A stretch of 51,177 nucleotides of DNA from Methylomicrobium sp. (GTDB lineage Bacteria; Pseudomonadota; Gammaproteobacteria; Methylococcales; Methylomonadaceae), in NCBI GenBank assembly GCA_018333785.1, contig JAGXSU010000060.1, positions 1 to 51,177 on the forward strand, read 5' to 3'. Within the stretch, counting starts at the first letter, position 1, and each line of letters begins with the position of its first letter. Below are positions 35,924 to 46,545 of the stretch, piece by piece. Under the pieces are notes generated by a model. It did not search any database. It saw only the letters and a list, made by a program, of their open reading frames with translations, and was not told where the DNA came from. The position numbers and the translations under genes are program-made.

Positions 35924-38008
35924 TCACTCACTGATATCGACTGCTTTCATGCTGAGTCTGACTCTGCCCTGGCGATCAATTTCCAAAACTTTAACCCGGA
36001 CAACATCGCCTTCATTCAGTTTATCGCTGACTTTATCAACATGTTCATCTGAAATTTGAGAAATATGAACCAAACCGTCTTTGCCTGGCAAAATAGTTAC
36101 AAATGCGCCAAAGTCCATCAAGCGGGCAACTTTTCCTTCATAGGTTTTACCGACTTCGACTTCAGCGGTGATTTCTTCTATCAACCGGCGCGCTTCTTCT
36201 CCTGCCTGTTTATCAACCGAGGCAATTTTTACGATACCGTCATCGGTCAAATCGATGCTGGCTCCGGTTTGCTCAGTCAAACTTCTAATTGTCGCCCCGC
36301 CCTTACCAATGACTTCGCGAATTTTACTGGGGTCAATTCTAATGGTAATAATACGCGGAGCGAAATCTGACATCTGTTTTCTGGTTTCAGAAAGCGCTTT
36401 ATTCATCTCGCCCAGAATATGGATACGACCAATTTTGGCTTGATCCAAAGCGGTTTTCATAATTTCCGCAGTGATACCATCAATTTTGATATCCATTTGC
36501 AAGGCGGTTATACCGTCTTCCGTACCTGCTACTTTGAAATCCATGTCACCCAAGTGATCTTCATCGCCCATGATGTCGGATAAAACAGCAAAATTGTCGC
36601 CTTCTTTGATTAATCCCATAGCAATACCGGCCACAGGTGCTTTGGTAGGAACGCCGGCGTCCATTAAGGCCAAACTGCTTCCGCACACGGATGCCATGGA
36701 ACTGGAACCGTTCGATTCGGTAATTTCCGAAACGATACGGATGACATAGGGGAATTCATCCATATTCGGTAATATGGCTTGAACACCACGCTTAGCCAAG
36801 CGGCCATGACCAATCTCACGACGTTTCGGTGATCCGACGAAACCGGTTTCGCCTACACAATACGGAGGGAAATTGTAATGCAGCATAAAGCTTTCTTTAT
36901 ACTCGCCGCCCAATGCATCGATAATTTGTGAGTCACGCTCTGTTCCCAGTGTGGCTACAACCAAGGCCTGGGTTTCACCGCGAGTAAACAAGGCAGAGCC
37001 GTGGGCGCGAGGTAGAACGCCGGTCCGGACTGAAATAGGTCTGACGCTGTCCAGATTGCGACCATCGATACGCTTGTGTTCGTTGATAATCGAACTGCGG
37101 ACAATTTTCTTTTCCAGCTTTTCGATGATTGCGCGAATGTCTTTTTCTGAATATTGATCGTCAGCCGTCAGTTTAGCGACTACAGCGCTTCTGATTTCTT
37201 TTAATTGATCTTGCCGGGTCAGTTTTTCAGCAACTTGATAGGCCGCTTTAATATCAGCTTCAATCGAATCGGACACTAATTTTTCCAATTCACTGTTCGC
37301 GACCGGAGCTTGCCAGTTAATCAAGGGTTTATTGACTGTTTGAGCAAACTCTTTAATGCCGGTTATCGCTTGTTGCATTTGTTCATGACCGAACAGAACA
37401 GCGCCGAGCATGATTTCTTCGGTTAAGCTTTGGGCCTCTGATTCAACCATCAATACAGCATGTTCGGTACCGGCAACAACTAAGGACAATTGCGATCCTT
37501 TAAGAGCCGTAACTGATGGATTCAACAAATATTGACCATCTTGATAGCCCACTGTAGCTGCTGCTACCGGACCATTGAACGGCAAGCCGGAGATAGCTAA
37601 TGCGGCTGATGAACCCAGTAATGCAGGAATTTCGGGGTCAATCTCAGGATTGAGAGACATGACCGTTGCAACGATTTGAACCTCGTTGGTGTACTCGTCA
37701 GGAAAAAGCGGCCTGATAGGTCTATCGATTAAGCGTGAAGTCAGCGTTTCTTTCTCGCTGGGGCGTCCTTCACGTTTGAAAAAACCACCTGGAATTTTTC
37801 CTGCGGCATAGGTTTTTTCTTGATAGTTCACAGTTAATGGAAAAAAATCTCCGCCAACGTTTGCATCTTTTTTTCCAACGACTGTGACCAGAAGGGTTGT
37901 CCCTCCCATGTTAATAATTACTGCACCGTCGGCCTGGCGGGCTATTTCACCGGTTTCAAGTGTGACGAGCTGGTCGCCGTACTGAAATTCTTTCCTAACA
38001 AGAGTCAC
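35924..38008 (-). CDS. pnp: Polynucleotide phosphorylase
   Basis: A 694-residue 3'-5' exoribonuclease that phosphorolyses RNA. Two RNase PH domains are present (the first with [20 protein letters not shown], the second with [20 protein letters not shown] and [13 protein letters not shown]), with a linker helical region between them, then a KH domain ([15 protein letters not shown]) and an S1 domain ([20 protein letters not shown]). The length is near E. coli PNPase (711). It follows rpsO, with a strong hairpin in the 89-bp gap. Confidence 0.96.
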   Translation of the reverse strand: MTLVRKEFQYGDQLVTLETGEIARQADGAVIINMGGTTLLVTVVGKKDANVGGDFFPLTVNYQEKTYAAGKIPGGFFKREGRPSEKETLTSRLIDRPIRPLFPDEYTNEVQIVATVMSLNPEIDPEIPALLGSSAALAISGLPFNGPVAAATVGYQDGQYLLNPSVTALKGSQLSLVVAGTEHAVLMVESEAQSLTEEIMLGAVLFGHEQMQQAITGIKEFAQTVNKPLINWQAPVANSELEKLVSDSIEADIKAAYQVAEKLTRQDQLKEIRSAVVAKLTADDQYSEKDIRAIIEKLEKKIVRSSIINEHKRIDGRNLDSVRPISVRTGVLPRAHGSALFTRGETQALVVATLGTERDSQIIDALGGEYKESFMLHYNFPPYCVGETGFVGSPKRREIGHGRLAKRGVQAILPNMDEFPYVIRIVSEITESNGSSSMASVCGSSLALMDAGVPTKAPVAGIAMGLIKEGDNFAVLSDIMGDEDHLGDMDFKVAGTEDGITALQMDIKIDGITAEIMKTALDQAKIGRIHILGEMNKALSETRKQMSDFAPRIITIRIDPSKIREVIGKGGATIRSLTEQTGASIDLTDDGIVKIASVDKQAGEEARRLIEEITAEVEVGKTYEGKVARLMDFGAFVTILPGKDGLVHISQISDEHVDKVSDKLNEGDVVRVKVLEIDRQGRVRLSMKAVDISE

Positions 38009-38061
38009 TATAAGGTTCCTTTATGTTAAAGGTTATAAATTAAGTCATTTTGTAACCGCAA

Positions 38062-38085
38062 AGAACGGCACACAGGTGCCGTTCT
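38062..38085 (-). promoter_or_regulatory. Strong stem-loop between rpsO and pnp
   Basis: A perfect 10-bp stem (AGAACGGCAC at 38062-38071 pairing with GTGCCGTTCT at 38076-38085) with a 4-base loop lies just after the rpsO stop. Only a short T-stretch follows on the minus strand. In E. coli the same gap holds an rpsO attenuator and an RNase III-cut hairpin controlling pnp, so an equivalent function is likely. Confidence 0.7.
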
Positions 38086-38097
38086 AAGTCTGATCAT

Positions 38098-38367
38098 TTA
38101 TTTACGCAAACCTAAGCGATCTATTAATGAACGATAGCGATTCAGATCTGTTTTCTTCAAGTAGTCTAATAATTTACGACGCTGATTAACGAGACGTAAT
38201 AAGCCGCGACGTGAATGATTGTCTTTTTTGTGTTCTGCGAAGTGAGGCGTCAAATGAACAATCCGCGCAGTCAACAAGGCGACTTGGACTTCAGTAGAAC
38301 CGGTATCGGTTTCTGATAAACGATATTCTTCAACGATTGCTTTTTTGTGTTCAGCAGTAAATGGCAT
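38098..38367 (-). CDS. rpsO: 30S ribosomal protein S15
   Basis: An 89-residue protein, the standard length of S15. [36 protein letters not shown] and [20 protein letters not shown] match the family closely. It binds 16S rRNA at the three-way junction h20-h21-h22 early in 30S assembly. It is preceded by an intrinsic terminator after truB and so probably has its own promoter, with read-through from the nusA operon reduced. Confidence 0.97.
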   Translation of the reverse strand: MPFTAEHKKAIVEEYRLSETDTGSTEVQVALLTARIVHLTPHFAEHKKDNHSRRGLLRLVNQRRKLLDYLKKTDLNRYRSLIDRLGLRK

Positions 38368-38393
38368 TGATAATCCCTATAGATTAACGAAAT

Positions 38394-38417
38394 AAAAAAA
38401 GTCATTTTTTCATGACT
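38394..38417 (-). terminator. Intrinsic terminator between truB and rpsO
   Basis: On the minus strand AGTCAT, a six-base A-rich loop and ATGACT are followed by a T7 run (38394-38400). It ends just before rpsO and after truB, so it separates, or partly attenuates, the two transcription segments. Confidence 0.75.
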
Positions 38418-38511
38418 GAGGTTCACATTGTTTCCACAATAGGGTGTAGAAACAGATGTTTTTTGGGGTCTGCTATTAATCAGAGCCCGTTGTTAAGTGA
38501 ATACCGGGTAT

Positions 38512-39411
38512 TCAGTTTAAGTTAAATATTTTTTTAGGCGCTAGTTTACCATCCAAAGATAATTCACCCAACCCTAAAAAGTTTTGCATGTTGTAGATAC
38601 GAACCTTACCTGTGCGATGTTCGTCAAAGTTGACAGCTCTTCCTTGTTTTAAGTGTTCGGCTTGTTCTTCGCTCACTTGAACGGAGTCCATAAATTCAAG
38701 GGGTTTGTCCATTGGGACAAGTGCAAGCCTTAAGCCTTCCAATGACATGTCCTGCAACTGTTCTATCGTCAAGGCATCGTCAATGTTGAAGCAACCGGCT
38801 TCCAAACGGCGCAGTTCATTGACAGTCCCGCCACAGCCGAGGTATAGGCCGATATCTTCTGCCAGCGTTCTTATGTAAGTTCCTTTTGAGCACCAGACAT
38901 CCAGGGTCAGCGTATCGGTTGTTTTATCAAGCAGATCAATTTTATAAAGGGTGATACGCCTGGCTTTACGTTCAACGGTGACACCTTTCCTTGCCAACTC
39001 ATACAGTTTTTTTCCCTGATGTTTCAAAGCGGAGTACATCGGTGGAATTTGCTCTATTTCACCCGTGAAATGGAGCAAACACTGCCTGATTAATTGATCA
39101 TCAAGCACCGGCACGACGGCTGTTTGAATAACAGCCCCTTCCTTGTCTCCCGTTTCGGTTACAACGCCTAACTGGATTACAACTCGATAGCATTTGTTGT
39201 CATCCAGCATAAATGAAGACACTTTGGTGGCTTCGCCAAAACACAGCGGCAGCAGTCCGGTCGCTAATGGATCAAGACTGCCGGTATGACCCGCTTTATT
39301 GGCATCAAAAAGCCTTTTTACTTCCTGAAGGGCTTTGTTGGATGAAACGCCGCTGCGTTTATCAAGCAATATGATGCCGTGAACTGCCTGTCCTGATTTT
39401 CGTCTAGCCAT
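38512..39411 (-). CDS. truB: tRNA pseudouridine55 synthase TruB
   Basis: A 299-residue protein from ATG 39411; the TTG codon just before it is less likely. GIILLDKRSGVSSNKALQEV and AGHTGSLDPLATGLLPLCFG carry the catalytic Asp of TruB, which makes pseudouridine 55 in the T-loop of tRNAs. MYSALKHQGKKLYELARKG and SKGTYIRTLAEDIG are further family motifs, and the C-terminal PUA-like part follows. It sits in the conserved order rbfA-truB-rpsO. Confidence 0.95.
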   Translation of the reverse strand: MARRKSGQAVHGIILLDKRSGVSSNKALQEVKRLFDANKAGHTGSLDPLATGLLPLCFGEATKVSSFMLDDNKCYRVVIQLGVVTETGDKEGAVIQTAVVPVLDDQLIRQCLLHFTGEIEQIPPMYSALKHQGKKLYELARKGVTVERKARRITLYKIDLLDKTTDTLTLDVWCSKGTYIRTLAEDIGLYLGCGGTVNELRRLEAGCFNIDDALTIEQLQDMSLEGLRLALVPMDKPLEFMDSVQVSEEQAEHLKQGRAVNFDEHRTGKVRIYNMQNFLGLGELSLDGKLAPKKIFNLN

Positions 39412-39417
39412 CAAACA

Positions 39418-39780
39418 TCAATCTTGCTTGGTGTCAGGTAAATCACTCAGCAGTTCAGCGACCCGCATGCCGTTTTCAAAAGACGTGTCGTAATAAAATC
39501 TGAGCTCCGGTACTATGCGCAACCGCATTCGTTTTGCAAGCTCACTTCTTATAAAGGGCGCCGAGTCATTGAGATACTTCATACTTTGCTTTCTTTCGTC
39601 ACCTTCCTTATTCAGGATGGTGACGTAAATTTTAGCAACAGCCAGATCTTTGTTTGTTTCAACATCATTAATCGTCACAAAACCCAAACGAATCCTGTCC
39701 AACTCTCTTTGAAGAATCAAAGCCAGTTCTTTTTGAATCTGTGATGAAACACGGGCGTTACGACCAAATTCTCTAGCCAT
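39418..39780 (-). CDS. rbfA: Ribosome-binding factor A
   Basis: A 120-residue KH-fold protein for 30S maturation and cold adaptation. It starts MAREFGRNARVSSQIQKELA and contains LRIVPELRFYYDTSFENGMR, the conserved region near the end. The length is typical of RbfA. It is 5 bp downstream of infB and directly before truB. Confidence 0.94.
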   Translation of the reverse strand: MAREFGRNARVSSQIQKELALILQRELDRIRLGFVTINDVETNKDLAVAKIYVTILNKEGDERKQSMKYLNDSAPFIRSELAKRMRLRIVPELRFYYDTSFENGMRVAELLSDLPDTKQD

Positions 39781-39785
39781 TCTCG

Positions 39786-42407
39786 TTACAATTCCCGTTT
39801 GACTTCAATACGTTCAAATACCTCAATCTGGTCTCCGGCTTTAACATCGTTGTAATTCTTTACACCGATACCACATTCCATGCCCATTTTGACCTCGCTG
39901 ACATCGTCTTTGAACCGGCGCAGTGACTCTAACTGTCCTTCATAGATGACCACATTATCCCGTAATACGCGGATAGGAAGATTGCGCTTAACATTGCCTT
40001 CAATCACCATACAGCCTGCGATAGCACCAAATTTCGGGGAACGGAACACATCGCGCACTTCGGCCAAACCAACGATATTTTCTTTGATCTCCGGTGCCAG
40101 CATGCCATTGATTGAGCTTTTAATTTCATCAATCGCATGGTAAATCACGCTGTAGTAATGCAGGTCGATATCTTTTTCTTCAATCAGCTTGCGTGAAGTA
40201 GCATCGGCACGCACATTGAAACCAATCAGAATTGCACCGGATGCAAGAGCCAGGTTAGCGTCGCCTTCGTTAATGCCGCCAACACCACCGTAAATGACCT
40301 TAACTTCAACTTCCTCAGTTGACAAGTTAACCAACGATTCTCTTAATGCTTCCAAACTGCCTTGAACATCGGTTTTGATCACCAGATTAAGTGATGCGAT
40401 CTCGCCGGTAGCCATGCGGGAAAATACCTGGTCGAGTTTGGCGGCCTGTTGAGCTGCCATTCTGCTGGTTTTACTTCTATCCTCACGGTGTTCTGCCAAC
40501 TCTCTGGCAGCACGCTCATTTTGAACCACTAAAAACTCATCACCTGAGTTGGGTGTTCCGGAGAGTCCTAAAATTTCAACTGGCGTACTGGGCCCGGCTT
40601 CTTTAAGGTTTTTTCCATTTTCGTTAAACATGGCTCTGACACGGCCATATTCGTAACCGCAAAGGACAAATTGACCTTTCTGTAAAGTACCTTTTTGAAC
40701 CAGAACGGTAGCGACTGCTCCCCGTCCTTTATCAAGCCGTGATTCAATCACAATACCCGAAGCAGAGCCTTCAACCGGAGAGGTTAACTCTAAAATTTCA
40801 GTCTGGAGAATCAATGCCTCGATCAAATCATCAATCCCTTCACCGGTTTTTGCAGAAACCTTGATGAACTGGACATCACCACCCCATTCTTCGGGTATGA
40901 CATTAATGACGGACATTTCCTGCATGACTTTTTCAGGGTTAGCCTGCGGCTTGTCAATTTTATTGACCGCTACAATGATAGGCACATTGGCTGCCCTGGC
41001 ATGCTCAACCGCTTCTTTGGTTTGCGGCATGACGCCATCATCGGCTGCTACCACAACAATAACAACGTCGGTCAGTTCTGCGCCGCGAGCCCGCATGGCG
41101 GTAAACGCCGCGTGACCCGGAGTATCCAGAAAAGTGACTGAGCCATGGTCAGTAACAACCTGATAAGCACCTATGTGCTGCGTAATACCGCCCGCTTCGC
41201 CGGCAGCCACCCGCGTTTCACGAATATAATCGAGTAACGAGGTTTTACCGTGGTCGACATGGCCCATGATCGTGACAATCGGCGCTCTGGGCAATTCCCT
41301 GCGATTTTCTTCTTTCAATTCGGCCAGGATTTCAGCTTCAAGATCATCATCGCTTTGCAGGATGGCTTTATGCCCCATTTCTTCAACCAGCAAGACGGCT
41401 GTATCCTGATCAATTGCCTGATTAATGGTCGCCATAATACCCAGCTTCATCAATTGTTTAATTAATTCAGCCACCTTGACGCTCATTTTTTGAGCCAAAT
41501 CGGAAACAATGATATGTTCCGGAATAGTCACATCTCTGACTACCGGTAAAACCGGTTTTTCAAATTGATGCTTTGCATCCGATTGGTTTCCACGGTCTTT
41601 CTGTTTCGATTTCTTTTTGCCGGTGCGTCTACCCTCGCTATCTATTTCCTGAATAACGGGCTTACGTTTTTTCTGGCTTTCCACTTTAGCCGCAGCCAGT
41701 TGCCTGACTTTTTCAGCGTTACGCTCGACAGCTTCTTCATGCCGTTTTTGACGGTCAACTGTCTTCTTGCGCTCTTCTTCGGCTTTTTTGTTTTTCTCTT
41801 TTTGTTCTTTGCTTATTTCAATGATAGGAACGACTTCTTCTGCTGCCGCGGGAATAATCTCTTCGTCATATTCCTCTTTAGCAACAGGCTCAACGGATCC
41901 GGGAGTTTCGGATTGCACTGCCGTTTCGGGTGAAGCAACGGTAGGGTGCGATAAATGAACTGTTTTATCTTCTGCCGACACCTCAATTGCAACAGTGGGT
42001 TTAACTGATTTGGCAACAATCTCAGGTGATGCTTCTAATAAATCAGCTTTTTCGGCCGCTGTCTCTTTATGGTCATCGGAGCTGGGTGTATCAGTGCGCT
42101 TAATGTAGGTTTTCTTTTTACGTACTTCGACGCTGATCGTTTTTGCTGCACTACCCGGCCCGGTATTTTGCTTGATTTCGCTTACCTTACGTCTTTTGAG
42201 TGTAACGCGGGTGGGCGTGCTTTCAATTTCGCTAATGGACTTGCCATGTCGTTTACGCAGATGAATCAATAACTTGACCTTTTCATCTTCTTGAATGACA
42301 TCATCAGGGGCACTTGCAGACAAACCTGCTTCCTTCAGTTGCTCTAATAATTTTTCAAGAGGTATGCCTACTACCTCGGCTAACTGCCGTACTGTTTTAT
42401 CGCTCAT
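39786..42407 (-). CDS. infB: Translation initiation factor IF-2
   Basis: An 873-residue GTPase that brings initiator tRNA to the 30S subunit. An N-terminal IF2_N domain ([20 protein letters not shown]) precedes a long charged Lys/Glu-rich linker (about 60-300) and a second IF2_N region. The G domain has GHVDHGKTS (G1), DTPGHAAF (G3), NKIDKP (G4) and SAKTGEG (G5). Domains II-IV follow, ending [15 protein letters not shown]. The length matches E. coli IF2-alpha (890). It lies 14 bp downstream of nusA. Confidence 0.97.
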   Translation of the reverse strand: MSDKTVRQLAEVVGIPLEKLLEQLKEAGLSASAPDDVIQEDEKVKLLIHLRKRHGKSISEIESTPTRVTLKRRKVSEIKQNTGPGSAAKTISVEVRKKKTYIKRTDTPSSDDHKETAAEKADLLEASPEIVAKSVKPTVAIEVSAEDKTVHLSHPTVASPETAVQSETPGSVEPVAKEEYDEEIIPAAAEEVVPIIEISKEQKEKNKKAEEERKKTVDRQKRHEEAVERNAEKVRQLAAAKVESQKKRKPVIQEIDSEGRRTGKKKSKQKDRGNQSDAKHQFEKPVLPVVRDVTIPEHIIVSDLAQKMSVKVAELIKQLMKLGIMATINQAIDQDTAVLLVEEMGHKAILQSDDDLEAEILAELKEENRRELPRAPIVTIMGHVDHGKTSLLDYIRETRVAAGEAGGITQHIGAYQVVTDHGSVTFLDTPGHAAFTAMRARGAELTDVVIVVVAADDGVMPQTKEAVEHARAANVPIIVAVNKIDKPQANPEKVMQEMSVINVIPEEWGGDVQFIKVSAKTGEGIDDLIEALILQTEILELTSPVEGSASGIVIESRLDKGRGAVATVLVQKGTLQKGQFVLCGYEYGRVRAMFNENGKNLKEAGPSTPVEILGLSGTPNSGDEFLVVQNERAARELAEHREDRSKTSRMAAQQAAKLDQVFSRMATGEIASLNLVIKTDVQGSLEALRESLVNLSTEEVEVKVIYGGVGGINEGDANLALASGAILIGFNVRADATSRKLIEEKDIDLHYYSVIYHAIDEIKSSINGMLAPEIKENIVGLAEVRDVFRSPKFGAIAGCMVIEGNVKRNLPIRVLRDNVVIYEGQLESLRRFKDDVSEVKMGMECGIGVKNYNDVKAGDQIEVFERIEVKREL

Positions 42408-42421
42408 ATCTTACCCTCGTC

Positions 42422-43936
42422 CTATACGCCTTGATCTCCAGCAAACCAAGGCTCTCGTGCCTTCATAATTAGTTTTGCCGCTCGTTCTTCATTTACATCA
42501 GAGAATTCCAGCAGATCATCAACTGACTGATCCGCCAGATCTTCCATGGTCAAAATTCCGTGACTGGCCATTTCATAAGCCAAATCTTTATCCATGCCTT
42601 CCATTTCAAGCAAATCGCTTGCTGGTTCGGCAGCCTCAATTTTCTCCTCTGAAGCAATTGCGCTAATTAAAAGTGCATCTTTGGCCCGATTTTTAAGCTC
42701 TTCAACCAATTCCTTGTCAAATTCCTCAATTTCAAGCATTTCATTGACCGGTACATAGGCAATTTCCTCGATTGAATTAAAACCTACTTCAACCAGGATG
42801 GAAGCTACCTCATCATCTACACCCAATTCATCTATAAACAATTTCTTGGTTATTTCAGCTTCAGCTCCACTGGAAGCTTCTGCTTTGGATGCATCGATTA
42901 CATTCAATTCCCATCCGGTTAGCTCTGTCGCTAACCGGACGTTTTGTCCGCCTCGTCCGATGGCCTGTGACAGATTATCTGATTTTACCGCCAAATCCAT
43001 GCAGTGCTTGTCTTCATCAATGATGATGGATTCAATTTCGGCCGGCGCCATTGCGTTTATTACAAACTGGGCTTCGCTGTCATTCCAGAGGATGATATCA
43101 ATTCTCTCACCGGCCAATTCATTCGACACCGCTTGAACTCTGGATCCTCTCATACCTACGCAGGCACCGACAGGGTCCAGGCGCGGGTCATTAGCTTTGA
43201 CTGCAATTTTTGCGCGTGAGCCGGGATCTCTGGCTGCGCCCTTGATTTCAATCATGCCTTCACCGACTTCAGGCACCTCTAATCTAAATAAAGCTATCAA
43301 TAATTCAGCCGCCGCACGACTGACGAATAATTGGGGGCCTCTTTGTTCGGAGCGTACCGCTTTTAAATACCCTCTTACCCGGTCGCCAATCCGAACCGAT
43401 TCCCTGGGAATCATATCTTCCTTAGAAATATACGCTTCTACGTGTCCACCCAGATCGAGATAAACGCTGCCTTTTTCAATGCGCTTGACGATGCCTGTAA
43501 TCAGCTCACCCACCCTGTCTTTATAGGCTTCAACAATCTTTTGACGCTCGGCTTCTCTCACTTTATGGATAATGACTTGCTTGGCCGTTTGAGCGGCAAT
43601 GCGGCCAAACTCTATCGAGTCAATCTGTTCTTCGATGACATCGCCTACTTCGACATCGCTTTTTATTTTCCTGGCATCATCCAGCAATAGTTGGGTGTGG
43701 GGAAATTCCAAATCATTTTCAAATCGTGAATCCGGCTCTACGACCTCCCAGCATCTGAAAGTGTCGTAGTCACCTGTTTTGCGATTAATACTGACCCGAG
43801 ATCTAATGTTGTGACTGTAGCGCTTGGAAGTTGCAGCCTCCAGTGCCGATTCTACGGCTTGAAAAACTGTTTCCTTATCGATTTCCTTTTCATTGGAAAA
43901 TACATCAACCATTAATAAAATTTCTTTATTTGCCAC
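42422..43936 (-). CDS. nusA: Transcription termination/antitermination factor NusA
   Basis: A 504-residue protein with the full gammaproteobacterial layout: an N-terminal RNA-polymerase-binding domain, an S1 domain (ELITGIVKRIEKGSVYLDLG), KH1 and KH2 (VGACVGMRGSRVQAV, AIGRGGQNVRLATEL), and two acidic C-terminal repeats (VGFNSIEEIAYV; HGILTMEDLADQ) that contact the polymerase alpha subunit or lambda N-type factors. It overlaps rimP by 11 bp. It acts in pausing, termination and rRNA antitermination with NusB, encoded nearby. Confidence 0.97.
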   Translation of the reverse strand: MANKEILLMVDVFSNEKEIDKETVFQAVESALEAATSKRYSHNIRSRVSINRKTGDYDTFRCWEVVEPDSRFENDLEFPHTQLLLDDARKIKSDVEVGDVIEEQIDSIEFGRIAAQTAKQVIIHKVREAERQKIVEAYKDRVGELITGIVKRIEKGSVYLDLGGHVEAYISKEDMIPRESVRIGDRVRGYLKAVRSEQRGPQLFVSRAAAELLIALFRLEVPEVGEGMIEIKGAARDPGSRAKIAVKANDPRLDPVGACVGMRGSRVQAVSNELAGERIDIILWNDSEAQFVINAMAPAEIESIIIDEDKHCMDLAVKSDNLSQAIGRGGQNVRLATELTGWELNVIDASKAEASSGAEAEITKKLFIDELGVDDEVASILVEVGFNSIEEIAYVPVNEMLEIEEFDKELVEELKNRAKDALLISAIASEEKIEAAEPASDLLEMEGMDKDLAYEMASHGILTMEDLADQSVDDLLEFSDVNEERAAKLIMKAREPWFAGDQGV

Positions 43937-44411
43937 TGCGCACTCCTTTATTTTTTAAATACTCAGGTGCCAAACGCGCTTTACTCATCGCTTCAAATGG
44001 AACCTCAAAAATCTGATCATCTTCCTGAAGAAAGATGTTTTGGCCTTCAACTTTGATGATGAGACCTGTTATTTTTTTTCTTTTTTGAATAGGGCTGAAC
44101 AGGTTAACCTGCGCCAGACTGCCTATAAAACGTTCAAATTGTTCCACTTTAAAAAAGGGTCTGTCTTCACCCGGCGAAGAAACTTCGAGTTGATAGTTTC
44201 CTTGTATGGGGTCTTCGACATCCAGCATGCCACTGACTTGGTGGCTTACCCGGGAACAGTCATCAACCAGAATGCCTTGATCACTGTCGATATATATTCT
44301 CAACAGGCCATGGCGAGGATGAGGATTGTATTCAATCCCAACGCATTCATAGCCTAGACCTTCCACAATTGGTTCAATTAAATTAACCAAATGCTCAGGA
44401 GCCTGTTTCAT
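43926..44411 (-). CDS. rimP: Ribosome maturation factor RimP
   Basis: A 161-residue protein required for late 30S maturation. It contains GLGYECVGIEYNPHPRHGLL, RIYIDSDQGILVDDCSRVSH and YQLEVSSPGEDRPFFKVEQF, the hallmark segments of RimP. It follows tRNA-fMet with two or more intrinsic terminators in the gap, as in the metY-rimP-nusA arrangement of E. coli, so its own promoter or read-through past the terminators is needed. Confidence 0.95.
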   Translation of the reverse strand: MKQAPEHLVNLIEPIVEGLGYECVGIEYNPHPRHGLLRIYIDSDQGILVDDCSRVSHQVSGMLDVEDPIQGNYQLEVSSPGEDRPFFKVEQFERFIGSLAQVNLFSPIQKRKKITGLIIKVEGQNIFLQEDDQIFEVPFEAMSKARLAPEYLKNKGVRSGK

Positions 44412-44441
44412 ATTGCTGCCTCATTTTCTCTCGCACATAAA

Positions 44442-44460
44442 AAAAGAGCCAAAGGCTCTT
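44442..44460 (-). terminator. Intrinsic terminator before rimP
   Basis: On the minus strand AAGAGCC, TTT and GGCTCTT form a 7-bp stem (44444-44460) continuing into a run of T's (44438-44445). A weaker stem, AGGGCT with AGCCCT (44476-44495), lies between it and the tRNA terminator. Confidence 0.85.
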
Positions 44461-44502
44461 CCTTAAAAAATATCAAGGGCTCAAGCAAAAGCCCTAAAAA
44501 GC

Positions 44503-44526
44503 AAAAAGCCCCAAAAGGGGCCTTTT
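44503..44526 (-). terminator. Intrinsic terminator after tRNA-fMet
   Basis: A stem of GCCCC (44508-44512) with GGGGC (44517-44521), loop AAAA, extended by A/T pairs across one mismatch, is followed on the minus strand by T's (44503-44507). It ends the tRNA transcript 7 bases after the CCA end. Confidence 0.85.
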
Positions 44527-44532
44527 AATATC

Positions 44533-44609
<77 letters not shown>

Positions 44610-44659
44610 ATTGATTTACACATTATAAGCGCTTTTTCAGATTAAGCAACTCATTTATT

Positions 44660-45181
44660 TTATACCGGTTGAATAACGGCTTGGGCATTAAAAATAAAGA
44701 GCATTATCAGGCAGGATATGCCGCCTGCAAGGATGTCATCAAGCATGATACCAAGGCCGCCATTGATTTTCTTGTCAGCCCAGCTGATCGGCCAAGGCTT
44801 GAAGATATCAAACCAGCGAAAAAGCACAAAACCTATTAAGACCGCCATCCATGACGGCGGAATAAACAACAGCGTAATTAAAAAACCGCCAATTTCATCC
44901 CAGACGATCCCACCAAAATCGTGCTCACCCAATTTTTTGGCCGCATAGTCACAAAAATAGATTCCGGCCAGATTGATTAAAATGACCAGAAAGCCATAAA
45001 GCCAGGGATCTAAGGCCGACAGCGCCCAATAGATCGGAATAGCCGCGAGTGTTCCCATTGTGCCGGGCGCTTTTTTGGAAAGCCCCAAACCGAAACCAAA
45101 GGCAAGAAACAAAAGGGGGTCCCGCAAAATTTCTGATCGCGATAACTTATTTCGTCCGGCTTCATTTAGAAAAATGCTCAA
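44660..45181 (-). CDS. pgpA: Phosphatidylglycerophosphatase A
   Basis: A 173-residue membrane enzyme that dephosphorylates phosphatidylglycerophosphate to phosphatidylglycerol. FGFGLGLSKKAPGTMGTLAA and GIVWDEIGGFLITLLFIP are the PgpA signatures, followed by WFDIFKPWPISWADKKINGG and LGIMLDDILAGGIS. Four hydrophobic segments are seen. It starts at TTG 45181 with AAAGG upstream; no in-frame ATG is available. It overlaps thiL by 20 bp, and the nusB-thiL-pgpA order is typical. Confidence 0.94.
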   Translation of the reverse strand: MSIFLNEAGRNKLSRSEILRDPLLFLAFGFGLGLSKKAPGTMGTLAAIPIYWALSALDPWLYGFLVILINLAGIYFCDYAAKKLGEHDFGGIVWDEIGGFLITLLFIPPSWMAVLIGFVLFRWFDIFKPWPISWADKKINGGLGIMLDDILAGGISCLIMLFIFNAQAVIQPV

Positions 45182-46118
45182 AACCTTTTACCTTCAATGT
45201 ATCAATCAAGCCATTACGTGAAATTCTTATTCCGGGCTCCGTCTCGATGATGCCTATTTGTGTGCAAGCAAAATTCAGAAGATCCGCTTTCTCAGGTGCA
45301 ACGGTAAAGCAAAGCTCATAATCATCACCCGAACATAAAGGAAATGCCCAGTCGCCACTTTCCTTCAGGTATTGATTAACACCAACAGATAATGGAATCC
45401 TTTCAAAATCAAGGTTCGCGCCAACTGAACTCAGCTCCAGAATATGACCCAAATCGGCCGCCAAGCCATCGGAAATATCGATGCAGCTATTGGCAACAGT
45501 GCGCAACGCAATGCCCTCCTGCACTCTGGGCATTGGACAATTAAAGCGTTGCAAAGCTATTTGGCAGTCTATTTTAGTCAGATGTTGGGCCATTTTGAGA
45601 CCCAAGCCTGCATCCCCAAGACTGCCGGTCATAAAGATCAAATCACCGGGCTTAGCTCCGGAACGGAGCAAAGCAAGATCTGAAGGTATCAATCCCATGG
45701 CTTGAACTGTCAGGGTCAGGGGCCCGGTGGTTGTATCACCACCAATCAAGTCAACGCCAAATTGCGAAGCCAACGCCTGAAAACCCGCCGAAAACTCTGA
45801 CAGCCACTGCTCATCGGCTTCCGGCATCGTCAAGGCCAGGCTCACTGCGATAGGTTCTGCACCCATCGCGGCCAAATCGCTTAAATTGACTGCCAGTAAT
45901 TTGAATCCTAATTGCTTGGGATCTGTGCCACGCAAAAAGTGAACATTTTCCACCATCGTGTCCGTGGTCACGGCCAATTGGTGACCATCGGGCACCTTCA
46001 GCAGAGCGCAGTCATCACCAATACCCAGAAGCGTGGATGAGCGATAGTGTGTTTTACCGGCAAAAAAACGGCTGATTAAACCGAATTCAGTCAGCGCCAC
46101 TTGATTTTTTTGCCCCAC
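45162..46118 (-). CDS. thiL: Thiamine-monophosphate kinase
   Basis: A 318-residue ATP-dependent kinase that makes thiamine diphosphate from thiamine monophosphate. It contains LIGDDCALL-like GIGDDCALLKVPDG, TDTMVENVHFL, AVNLSDLAAMGAEPIAVSLA, LIGGDTTTGPLTLTV, IDISDGLAADLGHI and CSGDDYELCF, all ThiL/PurM-fold motifs. The annotated start is GTG 46118; a second GTG six codons later gives VALTEFGLISRFF, closer to the usual N-terminus, so the true start may be 46100. It overlaps nusB by up to 32 bp. Confidence 0.95.
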   Translation of the reverse strand: MGQKNQVALTEFGLISRFFAGKTHYRSSTLLGIGDDCALLKVPDGHQLAVTTDTMVENVHFLRGTDPKQLGFKLLAVNLSDLAAMGAEPIAVSLALTMPEADEQWLSEFSAGFQALASQFGVDLIGGDTTTGPLTLTVQAMGLIPSDLALLRSGAKPGDLIFMTGSLGDAGLGLKMAQHLTKIDCQIALQRFNCPMPRVQEGIALRTVANSCIDISDGLAADLGHILELSSVGANLDFERIPLSVGVNQYLKESGDWAFPLCSGDDYELCFTVAPEKADLLNFACTQIGIIETEPGIRISRNGLIDTLKVKGFEHFSK

Positions 46119-46545
46119 TATTTTTTATTTTTATCTCTACTGCGCGCTGTTGTTGAGCGACTTTATCCAGAATACCGTTTACATAACGATGACTGCCTTC
46201 AGCGCCAAAGCATTTGGCTAAATTGATGCTCTCGTTGATAACAACTTTATAGGGCATATCAAGACGCAGAAGCAACTCATACACACCAATTCTCAGAATA
46301 GCCCGCTCGACAGGATCAATTTTTTCAATAGGTCTGTCGACAAACGGCGCCAGTGCTTCATCAATTTTATCCAGTTGTGCAGGAACACCATGAAAGAGCT
46401 CATGAAAATAGCTCTTCTGGGCATCCTTGAGCCGGTCATCTTCGTGAAACTGCAGCTCAATCTGACTGAGATTCTGGCCGGTCATCTGCCACTGATACAA
46501 GGCCTGCACAGCTGATTTACGAGCATTGGTTCGAGCCTGACTCAT
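46087..46545 (-). CDS. nusB: Transcription antitermination factor NusB
   Basis: A 152-residue all-helical protein that binds boxA RNA with S10 (NusE) in rRNA antitermination. It starts RTNARKSAVQALYQWQMTGQ and has LDKIDEALAPFVD, PVERAILRIGVYELL and VVINESINLAKCFGAEGSHR followed by YVNGILDKVA, all typical. It is coupled to ribH through TAATG. Confidence 0.95.
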   Translation of the reverse strand: MSQARTNARKSAVQALYQWQMTGQNLSQIELQFHEDDRLKDAQKSYFHELFHGVPAQLDKIDEALAPFVDRPIEKIDPVERAILRIGVYELLLRLDMPYKVVINESINLAKCFGAEGSHRYVNGILDKVAQQQRAVEIKIKNSGAKKSSGAD

